Shown here: piece after piece, positions 34,472 to 45,000 of the stretch
Position numbering within the stretch: position 1 is the first letter of the stretch
How the letters are laid out: each line of letters begins with the position of its first letter
Notes under the pieces: generated by a model
The model's database searches: none
The model's input: the letters and a program-made list of their open reading frames with translations, nothing else
Told to the model about the DNA's origin: nothing
Assembly (NCBI RefSeq): GCF_000374025.1
Contig: NZ_KB893172.1
Coordinates: forward strand, 124,001-188,000
Source: Spirosoma panaciterrae DSM 21099
GTDB lineage: Bacteria; Bacteroidota; Bacteroidia; Cytophagales; Spirosomataceae
Direction of reading: 5' to 3'
DNA: 64,000 nt
Position numbers and translations under genes: made by a program

Positions 34472-36857
34472 ACTCGCTGCGCAAGCTTTTGACGGGGTTG
34501 GTTATGGCGGCTTTCAGGCTTTGGTAAATAACCGTAGCCCAGCAGATCAGTAGGGTGAGTACACAGGCGGCTACGAAAACCCATACACCAATATCGGTTT
34601 TGAAGGGGAAGTTCTGCAGCCATTTGTACATCGAATACCAGGCAATCGGAATGGCGATGGGGAACGAGAAAAGCACCAGTTTCGTAAAGTCTTTCGACAG
34701 TAGCACCACCACACTCGCTACCGACGCGCCCAGCACTTTTCGGACACCAATTTCTTTCACCCGCTGTTCGGTGGTAAACGTTGCCAGTCCAAACAGTCCC
34801 AAACAGGCAATCAGGATGGTCAGCATCGAAAACGCCGTGAAAATGCGGCCCCATAGTTCATCCGCTTCGTAGGCCGACGCAAAATCCTGATCCAGAAAGC
34901 GGTATTCAAACAGTTTGTCGGGATAGGTTTCGCGCCATTTCTGACCAATAAAGGCGATTGTTTGCTCCACATTCTGCGGTTGTATCTTGATGTGAATTAC
35001 TGGGTTGGCCCGACGGCACAGAATAATCAGCGGCTCGATCGGGTTGTAGAGCGACTGCTGATGGAAGTCTTTCACGACGCCGATCACCTGGGCTGTGGGA
35101 GGGCTTGGCTGTCCATTTTGCGGCAGACCACCCAGAAGCACTTTTTTGCCCAGTGGCTCCTTCCAGCCCATCCGTTGTACGGCAGCCTGATTCACAATGA
35201 CGGAGTTGAGCGTATCGGCCGGGATTTTCTCTGAAAAATTGCGGCCTTGCACGATTTTCATGCCCATCGTCTGGAGATAATCATAATCGACCTGTACAGG
35301 CTTGAACCCCATCTCTTTCAGACCCGTATTCGACTCGACCGTGAAAATAACCCGCCCGCCGATGTTGCTGGCTGGCGAAGAAGATGAAGCTACCGCTCGA
35401 ATATTTGGATTGGTCAGTAGATTGTTTTTGAGAGAGTAGAAGCTTTCCCGGGGCTGTCGGTCTTGATAGTTGATGGTCAACACCTGCTCGCGGTCGTACC
35501 CCAGATCATGGTTGCGCATGAAATTCAACTGCTTATACACAATCCAGGTGCAAATGAGCATGATGAGGGAGATCGAAAACTGAGCCACCACCAATGCTTT
35601 TCGGAAGAAACTACCGCCTTTGGCATTGAACGATCCTTTAAGCACAGCCGCCGGTTCGAAAGCCGACAAGTAAAACGCTGGGTAGCTGCCGCTGATAAAA
35701 CCCGTAAAGACAACAATGGCCAGGGCTATCAGCAAAAACTGTGGTCGCAACAGCTCAACAAAGTGAATGTCTTTACCGGAAACGCTATTGAAAAAGGGGA
35801 GTAGAATCAACACCAGAATCAGGCTGGAAGTCAAGGCCAGTACCGTCATCAGCACCGACTCCGTCAGAAATTGAGCCATCAGTCTGCTCCGTAGCGATCC
35901 CATCACTTTCCGAAGGCCAACCTCCTTGGCTCGTTTGGCCGAACGGGCCGTTGCCAGATTCATGTAGTTGATACTCGCAATCAGGAGCATAAAGAAGGCA
36001 ACCGCACTGAACGTATAGACATACCCGATATTGCCGTTCGACTCGCCTTCCATGTTCGAATACAAGTGGATACGCGTGAGGGGTTGGAGTTCGTAGGTCA
36101 CCTTGATGCCCATCCGTTTGAAGATCGGCCCAATGTATTTGTCGTATACCTGCGGAAATTTGCTGACCAGTATGTTGGTATCGAAATGTTCGGGCAGCAC
36201 CAGATAGCTGTAAATGTAAAAACCACCCCAGACCGTAGCCGCCTGCCGTTCATTCTGGCCGGTCGACAGGAGCGCGTTGAAAGTAAAGTGTGAGTTTTTG
36301 GGAATGTCTTCCAGTACACCCGTCACTTTATAAAACGTCGTATCGTTCGTTTGTAGGGATTGTCCCAGCGCACTTTTGGACCCGAAAAATTTCTGGGCGG
36401 CTGTTTGTGTCAGAACTACACAACCGGGTTGGTCCAGCGCCGTCTTGGGATCGCCTTCGACAAACTTGTAGCTGAATACATCGAACACCGTGGAGTCGGC
36501 CGAATAGACATTCTCTTCGTAAAACCGCTTCTCGCCCTGCCGAAACATCATCCGCCCGTAGGGGAAGAACCGCACGTAATTCTTGACGAATGGGTAATCT
36601 TTCTTCAGCGTAGGGGCCAGCGCCGGTTGGGTGCTACTCCAGCGGTTCACTTTATCCGGCTCGGTAATGTGCGAAACGATTCGGTAAATCTGCGAAGCAT
36701 TGGCCTGATACCGATCGTAGCTCAGCTCGTCGGTTACGTAGAGCAGAAGAAGTAATCCACAGGTGACCCCAATGGTCAGACCCAGAATGTTGATAAGGCT
36801 GTAGAATTTGTCTTTGCGCAAATTCCGCCAGGCGATTTTGAGATAATTAAGGAGCAT
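34470..36857 (-). CDS. FtsX/MacB-type ABC transporter permease (two-module)
   Basis: 795 residues from ATG 36857 (MLLNYLKIAWRNLRKDKFYS); the in-frame ATG at 36905 would translate the palindrome (MPNHYTLCPYPYALIP) and is rejected. First FtsX signature RAKEVGLRKVMGSLRSRLMA. The second has V for T (RVKEIGVRKVLGASVASVVV). The tail is NPVKSLRSE. Third and last permease of the unit whose promoter is at 41940-41953. Confidence 0.93.
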   Translation of the reverse strand: MLLNYLKIAWRNLRKDKFYSLINILGLTIGVTCGLLLLLYVTDELSYDRYQANASQIYRIVSHITEPDKVNRWSSTQPALAPTLKKDYPFVKNYVRFFPYGRMMFRQGEKRFYEENVYSADSTVFDVFSYKFVEGDPKTALDQPGCVVLTQTAAQKFFGSKSALGQSLQTNDTTFYKVTGVLEDIPKNSHFTFNALLSTGQNERQAATVWGGFYIYSYLVLPEHFDTNILVSKFPQVYDKYIGPIFKRMGIKVTYELQPLTRIHLYSNMEGESNGNIGYVYTFSAVAFFMLLIASINYMNLATARSAKRAKEVGLRKVMGSLRSRLMAQFLTESVLMTVLALTSSLILVLILLPFFNSVSGKDIHFVELLRPQFLLIALAIVVFTGFISGSYPAFYLSAFEPAAVLKGSFNAKGGSFFRKALVVAQFSISLIMLICTWIVYKQLNFMRNHDLGYDREQVLTINYQDRQPRESFYSLKNNLLTNPNIRAVASSSSPASNIGGRVIFTVESNTGLKEMGFKPVQVDYDYLQTMGMKIVQGRNFSEKIPADTLNSVIVNQAAVQRMGWKEPLGKKVLLGGLPQNGQPSPPTAQVIGVVKDFHQQSLYNPIEPLIILCRRANPVIHIKIQPQNVEQTIAFIGQKWRETYPDKLFEYRFLDQDFASAYEADELWGRIFTAFSMLTILIACLGLFGLATFTTEQRVKEIGVRKVLGASVASVVVLLSKDFTKLVLFSFPIAIPIAWYSMYKWLQNFPFKTDIGVWVFVAACVLTLLICWATVIYQSLKAAITNPVKSLRSE

Positions 36858-36941
36858 AGGAATAAGGGCATAGGGGTAGGGGCATAGGGTGTAGTGATTT
36901 GGCACCGGAGATACCCCATGCCCGTATCCCCATGCCCTAGG
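36858..36941. repeat. Type A palindrome between permease genes
   Basis: Imperfect arms: GGGCATAGGGGTAGGGGCAT on the left pairs with the C-rich ATGCCCGTATCCCCATGCCC on the right, with several mismatches. It is bounded by the stop at 36942 and the ATG at 36857. Confidence 0.75.
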
Positions 36942-39350
36942 CTATTCGCTCCGCAAAGACGTAACCGGATTCTGGAATGTTGCTTTAAGCGACTGATACG
37001 AAACGGTAATGAGCGTAATAAGGGTGGAAATCAGGATGGTTATGCCAAAGAACCACCATTCTAACTGAATCCGGTAGGTGTAATCCTGCAACCAGGCACG
37101 CATCAGCCACCAGCCCAACGGTGCTGCCAGCCCAAAACCGAGCAAAATAAGGCGGCCAAACTCCCGGCCAAACAGCCACAGAATTTGAAATGTGCTGGCC
37201 CCCAGTGTTTTGCGAACCCCGATCTCCTTTGTTTTCGACTCGGCCATGAACGATACCAGCCCATATAAACCCAGGCAACCAATCAGAATGGCGATCAGGG
37301 AGAATACCTGCGCAAAACTCAGCATGATGGTTTCGGCAGTATAAAAGCGGTCCAGAATCTCATCCATAAACTGATACCGGAATACCTGCTCCGGGAATAA
37401 ACCATTCCAGGCCGCTTCCACCTGCTTCACCGTTTCGGGGAGGTTGGTAGACCGTAGTTTCAAAGCCGCCATCCGGTTTTCGGAGAAATTCTGAAAAATT
37501 ACTGTTGGCGTTACACCCCTTCGCAGTGAGTTGACATGAAAATCCTTTACTACACCGACAATCGTATGATTGGCTTCCCAAACATTGATCTGTTTGCCCA
37601 GGATTTCATCGGTCGATTTGAGTCCTAACAGTTTCACCATCATCTCATTCACAATGATTTCGTGAGCCGTGGTGTCGTTGGTTCGGAAATTACGACCTGC
37701 CAGCAGTTTCAGATCGAACAGCGGCACGTAGCGACTGTCGCCTACTTTGGTTTTGGTTTCAAATTTTTCGGGTTCCGTTCGGTTGTCGTACGTAAACGAG
37801 GTTTCGTTGATCATGGAAGAGGCTGGTGGGGCATTGCCGATAGCTACATCCTGAACAGCACCAATCTGACGTAGTTTATCCCGAAGCGTCTCCTGTTTGA
37901 GCGGATCGGTGCTCGGAACCGGAATGGTCAGAACGGTTTCTCTGGTAAAACCCAGATCCATTGTGCGTACATACCGGAGTTGCGCCATGATGACCAGTAC
38001 GCCGATGACAAACAGTTGGGTGATGAAAAACTGAACCACCACCAACCCGCGCCGGACCGACATGCCGCCTACCTGTGAAGTGGTCATGGTTCGGCGCAGG
38101 GCAGCTATGGGGTTAAAGCCTGACAAAATGAACGACGGGTAAAAACCCGCCAACCCGATCACAGCTCCAATCAGCAGCATAAACAGGGCTAAATAGGTTG
38201 GTTGCAGGAGGGTAGTGAGCGAAAAGGCAGGATTGAAAACAGCCATCGCTTTGTTGACCATCGGCAAACTGGTCTGAGCCAATCCCAGGGCCACCGCTAC
38301 GGCAGTCAGCGTAATAAGGGCCGTTTCGGTCATAAACTGCCCAAACAACTGAGCCCGTGTACTGCCCATCGCTTTCCGCACGCCCACTTCTTTCGACCGT
38401 CGAAGGGCATGGGCGGTAGCCATGTTGATGAAGTTGATGCAGGCTGCCAGGAGCAGAAACAGCCCAACCGCCCCTAAGGCATAGAGCAAAGGGCGTTGCA
38501 TTCGGCCGCCGTAGTTGAGGTTGAAATGAACGTCGTTTAGCGGCTGGGCGTGAAAATGGTAGATTTTGGCCGATTCTGCGGTATAGTGCTGTTTAGTAAG
38601 AGCCGGAAAAACAGCCTCCAGTCGACTGACGGCTGTGCCTTCTGGTAGAGTGACATACGTCATTTCTTCGCTGTCGAGATTCTCCCAGTTCTGGAACGAC
38701 TCGGCAACGTCTTTGCTCAGACTCGGAACGGTGCTATAGGAAATGTATACTTCATCGCTCAGGTTCGTAGCGGTTGGGTGGTCTTTCAATACGCCGGTTA
38801 CGGTCAGGTTCAACTGGTTGTCGAGCCGGAGCGTTCGGCCAATCGGGTTGCTGTCTCCGAAGTATTTATGGGCGTATTTCTCGGTCAACACGACGGAGTT
38901 GGGCCGGGTCAGTGACGACGTTGGGTTGCCCGTCTGCCATTGAAAATCAAAAACATTGAACAACTGCGGGTCGACGAAACCAACCGTTCGGTCTTCCTGG
39001 AATTTTTTGAGAAGGCTCCCTTTGGCATCCGGTAAGCTGAGCAGGCAACTCCGCACCCGTTTGATTCGGGCTACATTTTCGATAAACGGATAATCCCGAC
39101 GCAACACGTCGGCCATCGCCTTCGGCGTACCCCGCGAATAGGTGACGTTTTCATGCGATAGTTCGGTGACGATTCGATAAGTCCGGTCTGCTTTCTGGTG
39201 GTAAGTGTCGAAGCTAAGCTGAAAACCGACGACCAGAAAAATCAGGATGCCGCAGGTCATGCCAACCGCCAGCCCAACAATGTTCAGGAGGCTATACGTC
39301 CGGTAGCGAAGTAGCGTTCGAAGGGTAATGGTTAAATAGTTTTGAAGCAT
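36942..39350 (-). CDS. FtsX/MacB-type ABC transporter permease (two-module)
   Basis: 802 residues from ATG 39350 (MLQNYLTITLRTLLRYRTYS). The frame stays open upstream to 39566 only by reading through the type B palindrome and is not used. First FtsX signature RSKEVGVRKAMGSTRAQLFG. The second is TKEIGVRKTLGASTFQILWL, sharing the KTLGAST variant with the permease encoded immediately upstream (39449-41875), so the two are likely tandem duplicates. Tail NPVTSLRSE. Confidence 0.93.
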   Translation of the reverse strand: MLQNYLTITLRTLLRYRTYSLLNIVGLAVGMTCGILIFLVVGFQLSFDTYHQKADRTYRIVTELSHENVTYSRGTPKAMADVLRRDYPFIENVARIKRVRSCLLSLPDAKGSLLKKFQEDRTVGFVDPQLFNVFDFQWQTGNPTSSLTRPNSVVLTEKYAHKYFGDSNPIGRTLRLDNQLNLTVTGVLKDHPTATNLSDEVYISYSTVPSLSKDVAESFQNWENLDSEEMTYVTLPEGTAVSRLEAVFPALTKQHYTAESAKIYHFHAQPLNDVHFNLNYGGRMQRPLLYALGAVGLFLLLAACINFINMATAHALRRSKEVGVRKAMGSTRAQLFGQFMTETALITLTAVAVALGLAQTSLPMVNKAMAVFNPAFSLTTLLQPTYLALFMLLIGAVIGLAGFYPSFILSGFNPIAALRRTMTTSQVGGMSVRRGLVVVQFFITQLFVIGVLVIMAQLRYVRTMDLGFTRETVLTIPVPSTDPLKQETLRDKLRQIGAVQDVAIGNAPPASSMINETSFTYDNRTEPEKFETKTKVGDSRYVPLFDLKLLAGRNFRTNDTTAHEIIVNEMMVKLLGLKSTDEILGKQINVWEANHTIVGVVKDFHVNSLRRGVTPTVIFQNFSENRMAALKLRSTNLPETVKQVEAAWNGLFPEQVFRYQFMDEILDRFYTAETIMLSFAQVFSLIAILIGCLGLYGLVSFMAESKTKEIGVRKTLGASTFQILWLFGREFGRLILLGFGLAAPLGWWLMRAWLQDYTYRIQLEWWFFGITILISTLITLITVSYQSLKATFQNPVTSLRSE

Positions 39351-39448
39351 GGGAAGATAGGAGGAAAGGGAAGAAGGGGACGAAAGGGAGGAAGGAGTTG
39401 AACGGAAGTCTTTTTCTCCCTTTCGTCCCCTTCTTCCCTTTCCTCCTT
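39351..39448. repeat. Type B palindrome between permease genes
   Basis: Arms of about 42 nt, purine-rich left (AGGAGGAAAGGGAAGAAGGG...) and pyrimidine-rich right (...CTTCTTCCCTTTCCTCCTTC). The loop TTGAACGGAAGTC followed by TTTTTCTCCC nearly repeats that of the element at 14708-14804, 24 kb away. It fills the gap between the stop at 39449 and the ATG at 39350. Confidence 0.85.
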
Positions 39449-41875
39449 CTATTCCGTTTTCAATGATTTCACCGGATTCATCAGGGCTGCTTTTATACTT
39501 TGGAAACTGACCGTGACGAGGGCAATGCCTACCGCCAGCACACCAGCCAGGGCGAACATCCACCATTCGATGTCGATCTTATATGGAAAGTCGGATAGCC
39601 ACTTCGTCATGATATACCAGGCAACTGGCGAGGCAATGACCAAAGCGACGAGGACCAGTTTAACGAAATCGACCGAGAACAGGCCGAAAATATGCGCTGT
39701 CGATGCCCCCAGCGTTTTGCGAATGCCAATCTCTTTCGTGCGGGATTCGGCCATGAAGGCCACCACACCATACAGGCCCAGACAGCCAATGAAAATGGCT
39801 ATACCCGCCAGCAATCGAAAGAGGGAGAAGAAACGCTCTTCGCCTTTGTAAAAATCGGCCAGGCGTTGGTCCAGAAATTCGTAGTTGAACATAAAGTCGG
39901 GATAGACGGCGCTCCAGTTGGTTTCGACCTGACGGATCAAGCGACTGATGGCTTCTGTACCACCCTGTTGGGTCGATAGCTTGATACCCAGCGAATGATA
40001 CGCACTACGACGGGGAGCCAGTATGCAGGGGTTCGTTTCCTGGTGCAATGAGAAGGTGTTAAAGTCATGAACGACGCCCACTACCTGTTTTCTGGGGTTG
40101 TTGCCTCCGGCAATGGTAATGTATTTGCCCAGAATCTGTTGCGGGCTGCGGAGGCCCAGCTTTTTAACCAGCGACTCATTCACGATTAAATCCCGCGCGG
40201 TGTCGCCGGGCTGATACATCCGTCCGGCAATCAGTTTGAGGCCATACGTACTGAAATAAGCCGTATCGGCATAGCGCATTACCACACCAAAGTCAGCATC
40301 TTTGTCGGCGTTTTCGTAGCGGATACCTGTCCACCAGTTCCCGTCGGCCGATGGGATCGAAATGCCATAACTCAGTGATTTTACGTTCGGCAGTTGGGCG
40401 ATTTCGGACTGAAGCTGCTCCAGTTGCCCCGGTTTACGTTCGGGGATGTTGACCGTTAGTACAGCCTCTTTATTATAGCCCAGGTCGGCCGAGCGGAAAT
40501 ACTTCATCTGGCTATAGGCGACGATGGTGCCAATAACCAGTATCTGCGAAATGGCAAACTGAAATACGATCAGGCTCCTGCGCAGGGTGAGCTGCCCGCT
40601 ACCTGCCCTACTAATTTTACTCCGCAACGCCTGCACCGGCTGATAGCCCGACAGCACTAAGGCCGGGTAAAAACCAGCCAGTAAGGTTGTCAGAATAGCC
40701 AGTAAAATAACGAAGCCAATTACCGTAGGATCGAACAGCGTCAGCGCATCCGCTTTGATGTCCAGCAGTTCCGACACATAGGGCAACGATTGTGAAGCAA
40801 CCCCAAACGCCAGGACGATAGCCAATACGGCAAGCACCCCCGTTTCGCTTAGAAACTGGCGTACTAACTGCATGCGCGAACTGCCCAGTACTTTCCGAAC
40901 GCCCACCTCTTTGGCCCGTCGAATGGCTTGTGCCGTAGCCAGATTGATGAAGTTAATGCAGGCTGTAAAGAGGATAAACAGGCCAATCAGCGCCATAGCC
41001 CAGATCATCTGCTTGCTCACGGTGCGCCCGGCTGCATTCTCCGTGCGGGTATCGGAATGGATACTGGTTAGCGGCTGTAGCTCATATTGGAGTTCACTAG
41101 CCTCCTCAGGCTTCATGTATTTTTTCACGAAAGGGACCAACTGAGCTTCCAGTTGCGTTGAGGTGACCTGATTGGGTAGCGTCAGGTAAATATGTGCCCC
41201 ACTGTATGTAGACCCCCAGTCATCCCACCCACCGTTGACACCGTATTGTTTAAGGGATGCAAAGGACAACAGCACGTCAAATGGTACACTTGTAGTAACG
41301 GGTGGATTCTGGATAATGCCCGTTACGGTAAAGTCCATTTTATTCTCTACCCGGATGCTTTTGCCCATGGGGTCGGCATCACCGAAGTATTTATGCGCGA
41401 TGGCTTCCGAAAGCACCACTGTGTTCGGATTTTTAAGGGCGGTTTGTGGATTGCCTTTCTGCCACTGGTAATCGAAAATATGGAAGTATTCGGGCTCGAT
41501 GAAGGCAATCACACCACCAGGCTCCTGAAATTTGCTGGCTTTTTTGTCGTTCACCTTGACCAGACCGTCATACAGGCCATACGCCATCGTGACCTGATGC
41601 TTCAGTTCGGGGAAGTCGTTGCGTAGGGCCGCCAGGGCCGGTAAGGGGATACCTACGTTACGCCCTTCATCTTCCGATTTTTTATTGTACGAAACGAGTC
41701 GATACGTATGGTCGGCGTTGGTATTATGTCGGTCGTAACTCAGCTCATGCCGGATCGCCAGGAACAGAATCAGGCAGCAGGCCAGCCCAAACGTTAAGCC
41801 CAGAACATTAATAACCGTATAGTTCCAGTTGCGTCGAAGCGCACGAAGAGCCGTGGTGAAATAGTTTTTTAGCAT
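39449..41875 (-). CDS. FtsX/MacB-type ABC transporter permease (two-module), first gene of unit
   Basis: 808 residues beginning MLKNYFTTALRALRRNWNYT. First FtsX signature RAKEVGVRKVLGSSRMQLVR, second RTKEIGIRKTLGASTAHIFG, tail NPVKSLKTE. It heads a unit of three permeases (41875 to 34470), with a sigma-54-like promoter about 65 nt upstream and tandem boxes beyond it. The GH9 gene ends at 42071, just upstream of the boxes. Confidence 0.93.
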   Translation of the reverse strand: MLKNYFTTALRALRRNWNYTVINVLGLTFGLACCLILFLAIRHELSYDRHNTNADHTYRLVSYNKKSEDEGRNVGIPLPALAALRNDFPELKHQVTMAYGLYDGLVKVNDKKASKFQEPGGVIAFIEPEYFHIFDYQWQKGNPQTALKNPNTVVLSEAIAHKYFGDADPMGKSIRVENKMDFTVTGIIQNPPVTTSVPFDVLLSFASLKQYGVNGGWDDWGSTYSGAHIYLTLPNQVTSTQLEAQLVPFVKKYMKPEEASELQYELQPLTSIHSDTRTENAAGRTVSKQMIWAMALIGLFILFTACINFINLATAQAIRRAKEVGVRKVLGSSRMQLVRQFLSETGVLAVLAIVLAFGVASQSLPYVSELLDIKADALTLFDPTVIGFVILLAILTTLLAGFYPALVLSGYQPVQALRSKISRAGSGQLTLRRSLIVFQFAISQILVIGTIVAYSQMKYFRSADLGYNKEAVLTVNIPERKPGQLEQLQSEIAQLPNVKSLSYGISIPSADGNWWTGIRYENADKDADFGVVMRYADTAYFSTYGLKLIAGRMYQPGDTARDLIVNESLVKKLGLRSPQQILGKYITIAGGNNPRKQVVGVVHDFNTFSLHQETNPCILAPRRSAYHSLGIKLSTQQGGTEAISRLIRQVETNWSAVYPDFMFNYEFLDQRLADFYKGEERFFSLFRLLAGIAIFIGCLGLYGVVAFMAESRTKEIGIRKTLGASTAHIFGLFSVDFVKLVLVALVIASPVAWYIMTKWLSDFPYKIDIEWWMFALAGVLAVGIALVTVSFQSIKAALMNPVKSLKTE

Positions 41876-41939
41876 AGCAGAGCAAGGAAGGAAACAAGGG
41901 TTGCTTTCTTGGCTTATCTTCTTTTGGTTTATATAGCCC

Positions 41940-41953
41940 CAAATGGTGTACCA
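41940..41953 (-). promoter_or_regulatory. Sigma-54-like -24/-12 promoter of the 41.9 kb permease unit
   Basis: Minus-strand TGGTACACCATTTG, closely like the site at 58025-58038 (TGGTACGGCATTTG). TGG and TTG are 11 bp apart; it is 65-78 nt before the ATG and 53 bp from the proximal box. Confidence 0.72.
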
Positions 41954-42005
41954 TAAAATTAAGGGGTTTATTGTCAGGTATTTATGTTTGTTTGTTGGCC
42001 ATAAG

Positions 42006-42043
42006 TGTCCGCAAACGGACGGTTGCCCATTCGTTTGCGGACA
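42006..42043 (-). promoter_or_regulatory. Tandem upstream activator boxes
   Basis: Box 1 (42006-42021) is TGTCCG-CAAA-CGGACG. Box 2 (42028-42043) is CATTCG-TTTG-CGGACA. Spacing is 22 bp. They lie directly after the stop codon of the GH9 gene. Confidence 0.75.
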
Positions 42044-42070
42044 GGTAGTGAGCGCGCATGCCGTAACGGC

Positions 42071-45000
42071 TTACTCAACCACTAGTTTTTTGGTTAACTG
42101 GGCTGAATGGCTCTGCACCATTACCAGATACAGACCGGGTGCCAGCTTGTTCAGCGTTAATTCCTGATTCGGTGTTGTTAGCGTTAACTGGTGCTGGTGA
42201 AGCGGATGGCCCTGTAAATCCGTAAGGCGGACTGTAACCTCTTCGTCGACCGCAAAACCAGTAAACAGCAGTTGCAGATGGAGTTGCTGACCACGCACTG
42301 GATTCGGGAAGAGCCCTACGGTTGGTTCGAATTCGGGTTTGGACGCAGCTACCCGGGCCGATGCCGTACGGGTTGTCAGTTGGAGATTATCGATGTAGTA
42401 GGTGCTCAACCCACCGCCCGTATCCTGAATATACAGGTCGCGCAAGGTGGCAGGATTGCCAAGTGCCGACAGCGGCACATTGACCAGCGTCCAGCTATTG
42501 ACAGTAGGTCGCACCGAATAGGTTTTGTAATTGTCGTTGATCATTACATCGAATTTCTGCCCACCCGATGCGCCACCGTGTACCCAGAATTGCAGGTAGG
42601 TATAGGCCGACAGATTGACCGGGGTTTCAGGGTGCAGGTAGAGCCCGCCCCATCCCGCCGTGTATTGAACCGCCAGCGACCGACTCCCCACTTTTACAGG
42701 TGTGGTATTGGTGTAGGTGCGGGTTGTGCTCCATGACCAGTCATACCAGTTGGCTTTCAGCGCATCGTCGTAAATCAGGTACGCATTGGGATCGGGTGTG
42801 GTAGAACAGTTCGATACACTGACCGGAACGCTGGCTGTGTACGATTGCCCGTTGCTCACGACCGTTAACCGATACAAACCCGTGTCGGCTGTAGTCGCAT
42901 TAGGTACCGTCGGATTCGCAACCGATGCCGTAAACCCGTTCGGGCCAACCCAGTTGTATGTAGCGCCACTCGTTACATTCGCCGTCACGGCCGATAAACT
43001 AACCGACTGACCGGCACAGACCGGGCTATTGCTACTGGCACTGACCGAGACGGGTGGAGTGGATGTATCGCTCGTCGAAGCCGCTAACATCAGTTGGTCG
43101 ATGTACCATGCAGGTAGCGTTTTGCCCGTTACGTCCTGAATGAAGATGTCGCGCAATGTGGTTGGGTTACCGAACGAGGCAAATGGGACCACCACCTGCG
43201 TCCACTGGTTGGCAGTAGTGCTGAACTCATACGAACCACTGCTGTTGATAACTACCTGCATCCGATGCCCACCCGTTGTGCCACCGTGTACCCAAAATGT
43301 GAGGTATGGGTATGGGCTGAGCGTAATGGCGTCGTTCGGATGTAGATACAACGCTCCCCAACCCGACGTGTACTGAACAGCCAGTGATTTCGCACCACTA
43401 TAAACCGGACTTGTGTTGCTGTAATTCCGGGTTGTACTCCACGACCAGTCGGACCACCCGGCTTGCAATACATCTTCGTAAATGATGAGCGAATTGCCTG
43501 AGGGGATTGGCGTTGTCCCGGTAACGGATACAACCGTAGTCGTAGTGGTACTACAGCCATTTTGTCCTACGGTGAGTGTATAGGTTCCTGCCGTTGCCGG
43601 AGTCACATTCGGAATAGTCTGGTTGGGGCTGTTGGCGCTGTAGTTGTTTGGCCCCTGCCAACTATAGCTGGCTCCGGCTCCCGCATCGGCTGCACTCAAC
43701 GTCAGCGTTTGCCCGGAGGCTACGGGGGTATTGCTTGACGCTACAGCCGTTGGCGTTGGATTAACCGTTACGTTCACGCTCAGGATTCTGGGCGCTTCCG
43801 ATGGAATGGTTACCGTTACCGAATAGGTGCCTGTGGCGGTCGTTGACACGTTGGTCAGTGATGGATTGGCGATCGTTGAGCTAAAGCCGTTTGGGCCATT
43901 CCATTGGTAAGTCGATCCGGCGGGTGCACCACTGACAGTTAGGAACAATGTCTGACCCGGACATAGCGGACTGTTGCTGCTTACGGTTACGTTCGAGGCA
44001 GGTGGGGTATCGCTCGATGCACTGGTGAAGTAGGCGACCAGGAAGGTATACCCTGCCTGGTTGTAAATAGCTGGTTCAGAAATTTCCCACGAGGGTTCTG
44101 GATACGATGTGTTCCAGTTGCGATAGGCTTTCATCGGCGGCTGTCCTTTCGGTGGGGTAGCTGACCCAGAATAGTTCTGATTCGGTCCACCCACAATGTA
44201 ACCCGGTGGTGGCCCATACTGCGACGAGGCTCCGTCATACCGCGCCGACCCATCCCGAAACCAACTGTGGTAAAACTCATCGACGCTATTGTCGCCCCCA
44301 GCATTGGCTCCCCGGCTGCCCATGTTGCTCAGGTAAATCCAGGCTAGGGGATTCCGACCGTGGAAATAGTGCAGGTATTCTTCGGCAATCTCCTTGTACA
44401 GAGTGGCCTTGCCCGGATTAACCCCCAGTTCCACGGATAGAATCGGAATCATGGCCCAGAGCGCTTTTTGCAGGTTTGACCCCCAGGTGTAATGTCCGCT
44501 CCACATAAAACCGAGGTATGGATCGAGCTTCTGGTTATAATACGACTCGATAAACCAGTCCATCGTGTTCTGATAACGGGTTTTGATCTCCGACACAATG
44601 GAAGGATTGGCCCCGGCTGCTTTGGCATAAACATAATAAGCCCGGTTCAACTCCCAGCAAAGCGACGCATCCAGATAGTTGCTCGAAAATGGGTGGAAGT
44701 TGTTTTCGCTGGTGCCGTTAACGTCGTTGTACGAGGCTTCAAAAAACGACTTGTATTTGCTCGTTCCAGTGGTGGCAAACAGTTCGGCAGCCGCAGCTAC
44801 CCGTCGCCGTTTGTCGTCGCGGACATCAGAACCCGCATCGGCAGCCGCCATCGAAGCGCCATCCTTGCCGGAAGCAGGCTGCATGGTTGGATTGGCTTCG
44901 AGGTAATTCCAGGCGTTTTCGGCGGCTGACCGTAGGGTGTTGGCGTAGTTCGGATAAGCTCCGTTGTAGCTGCCATACAGCCGGGCGGCATGGGCCATTA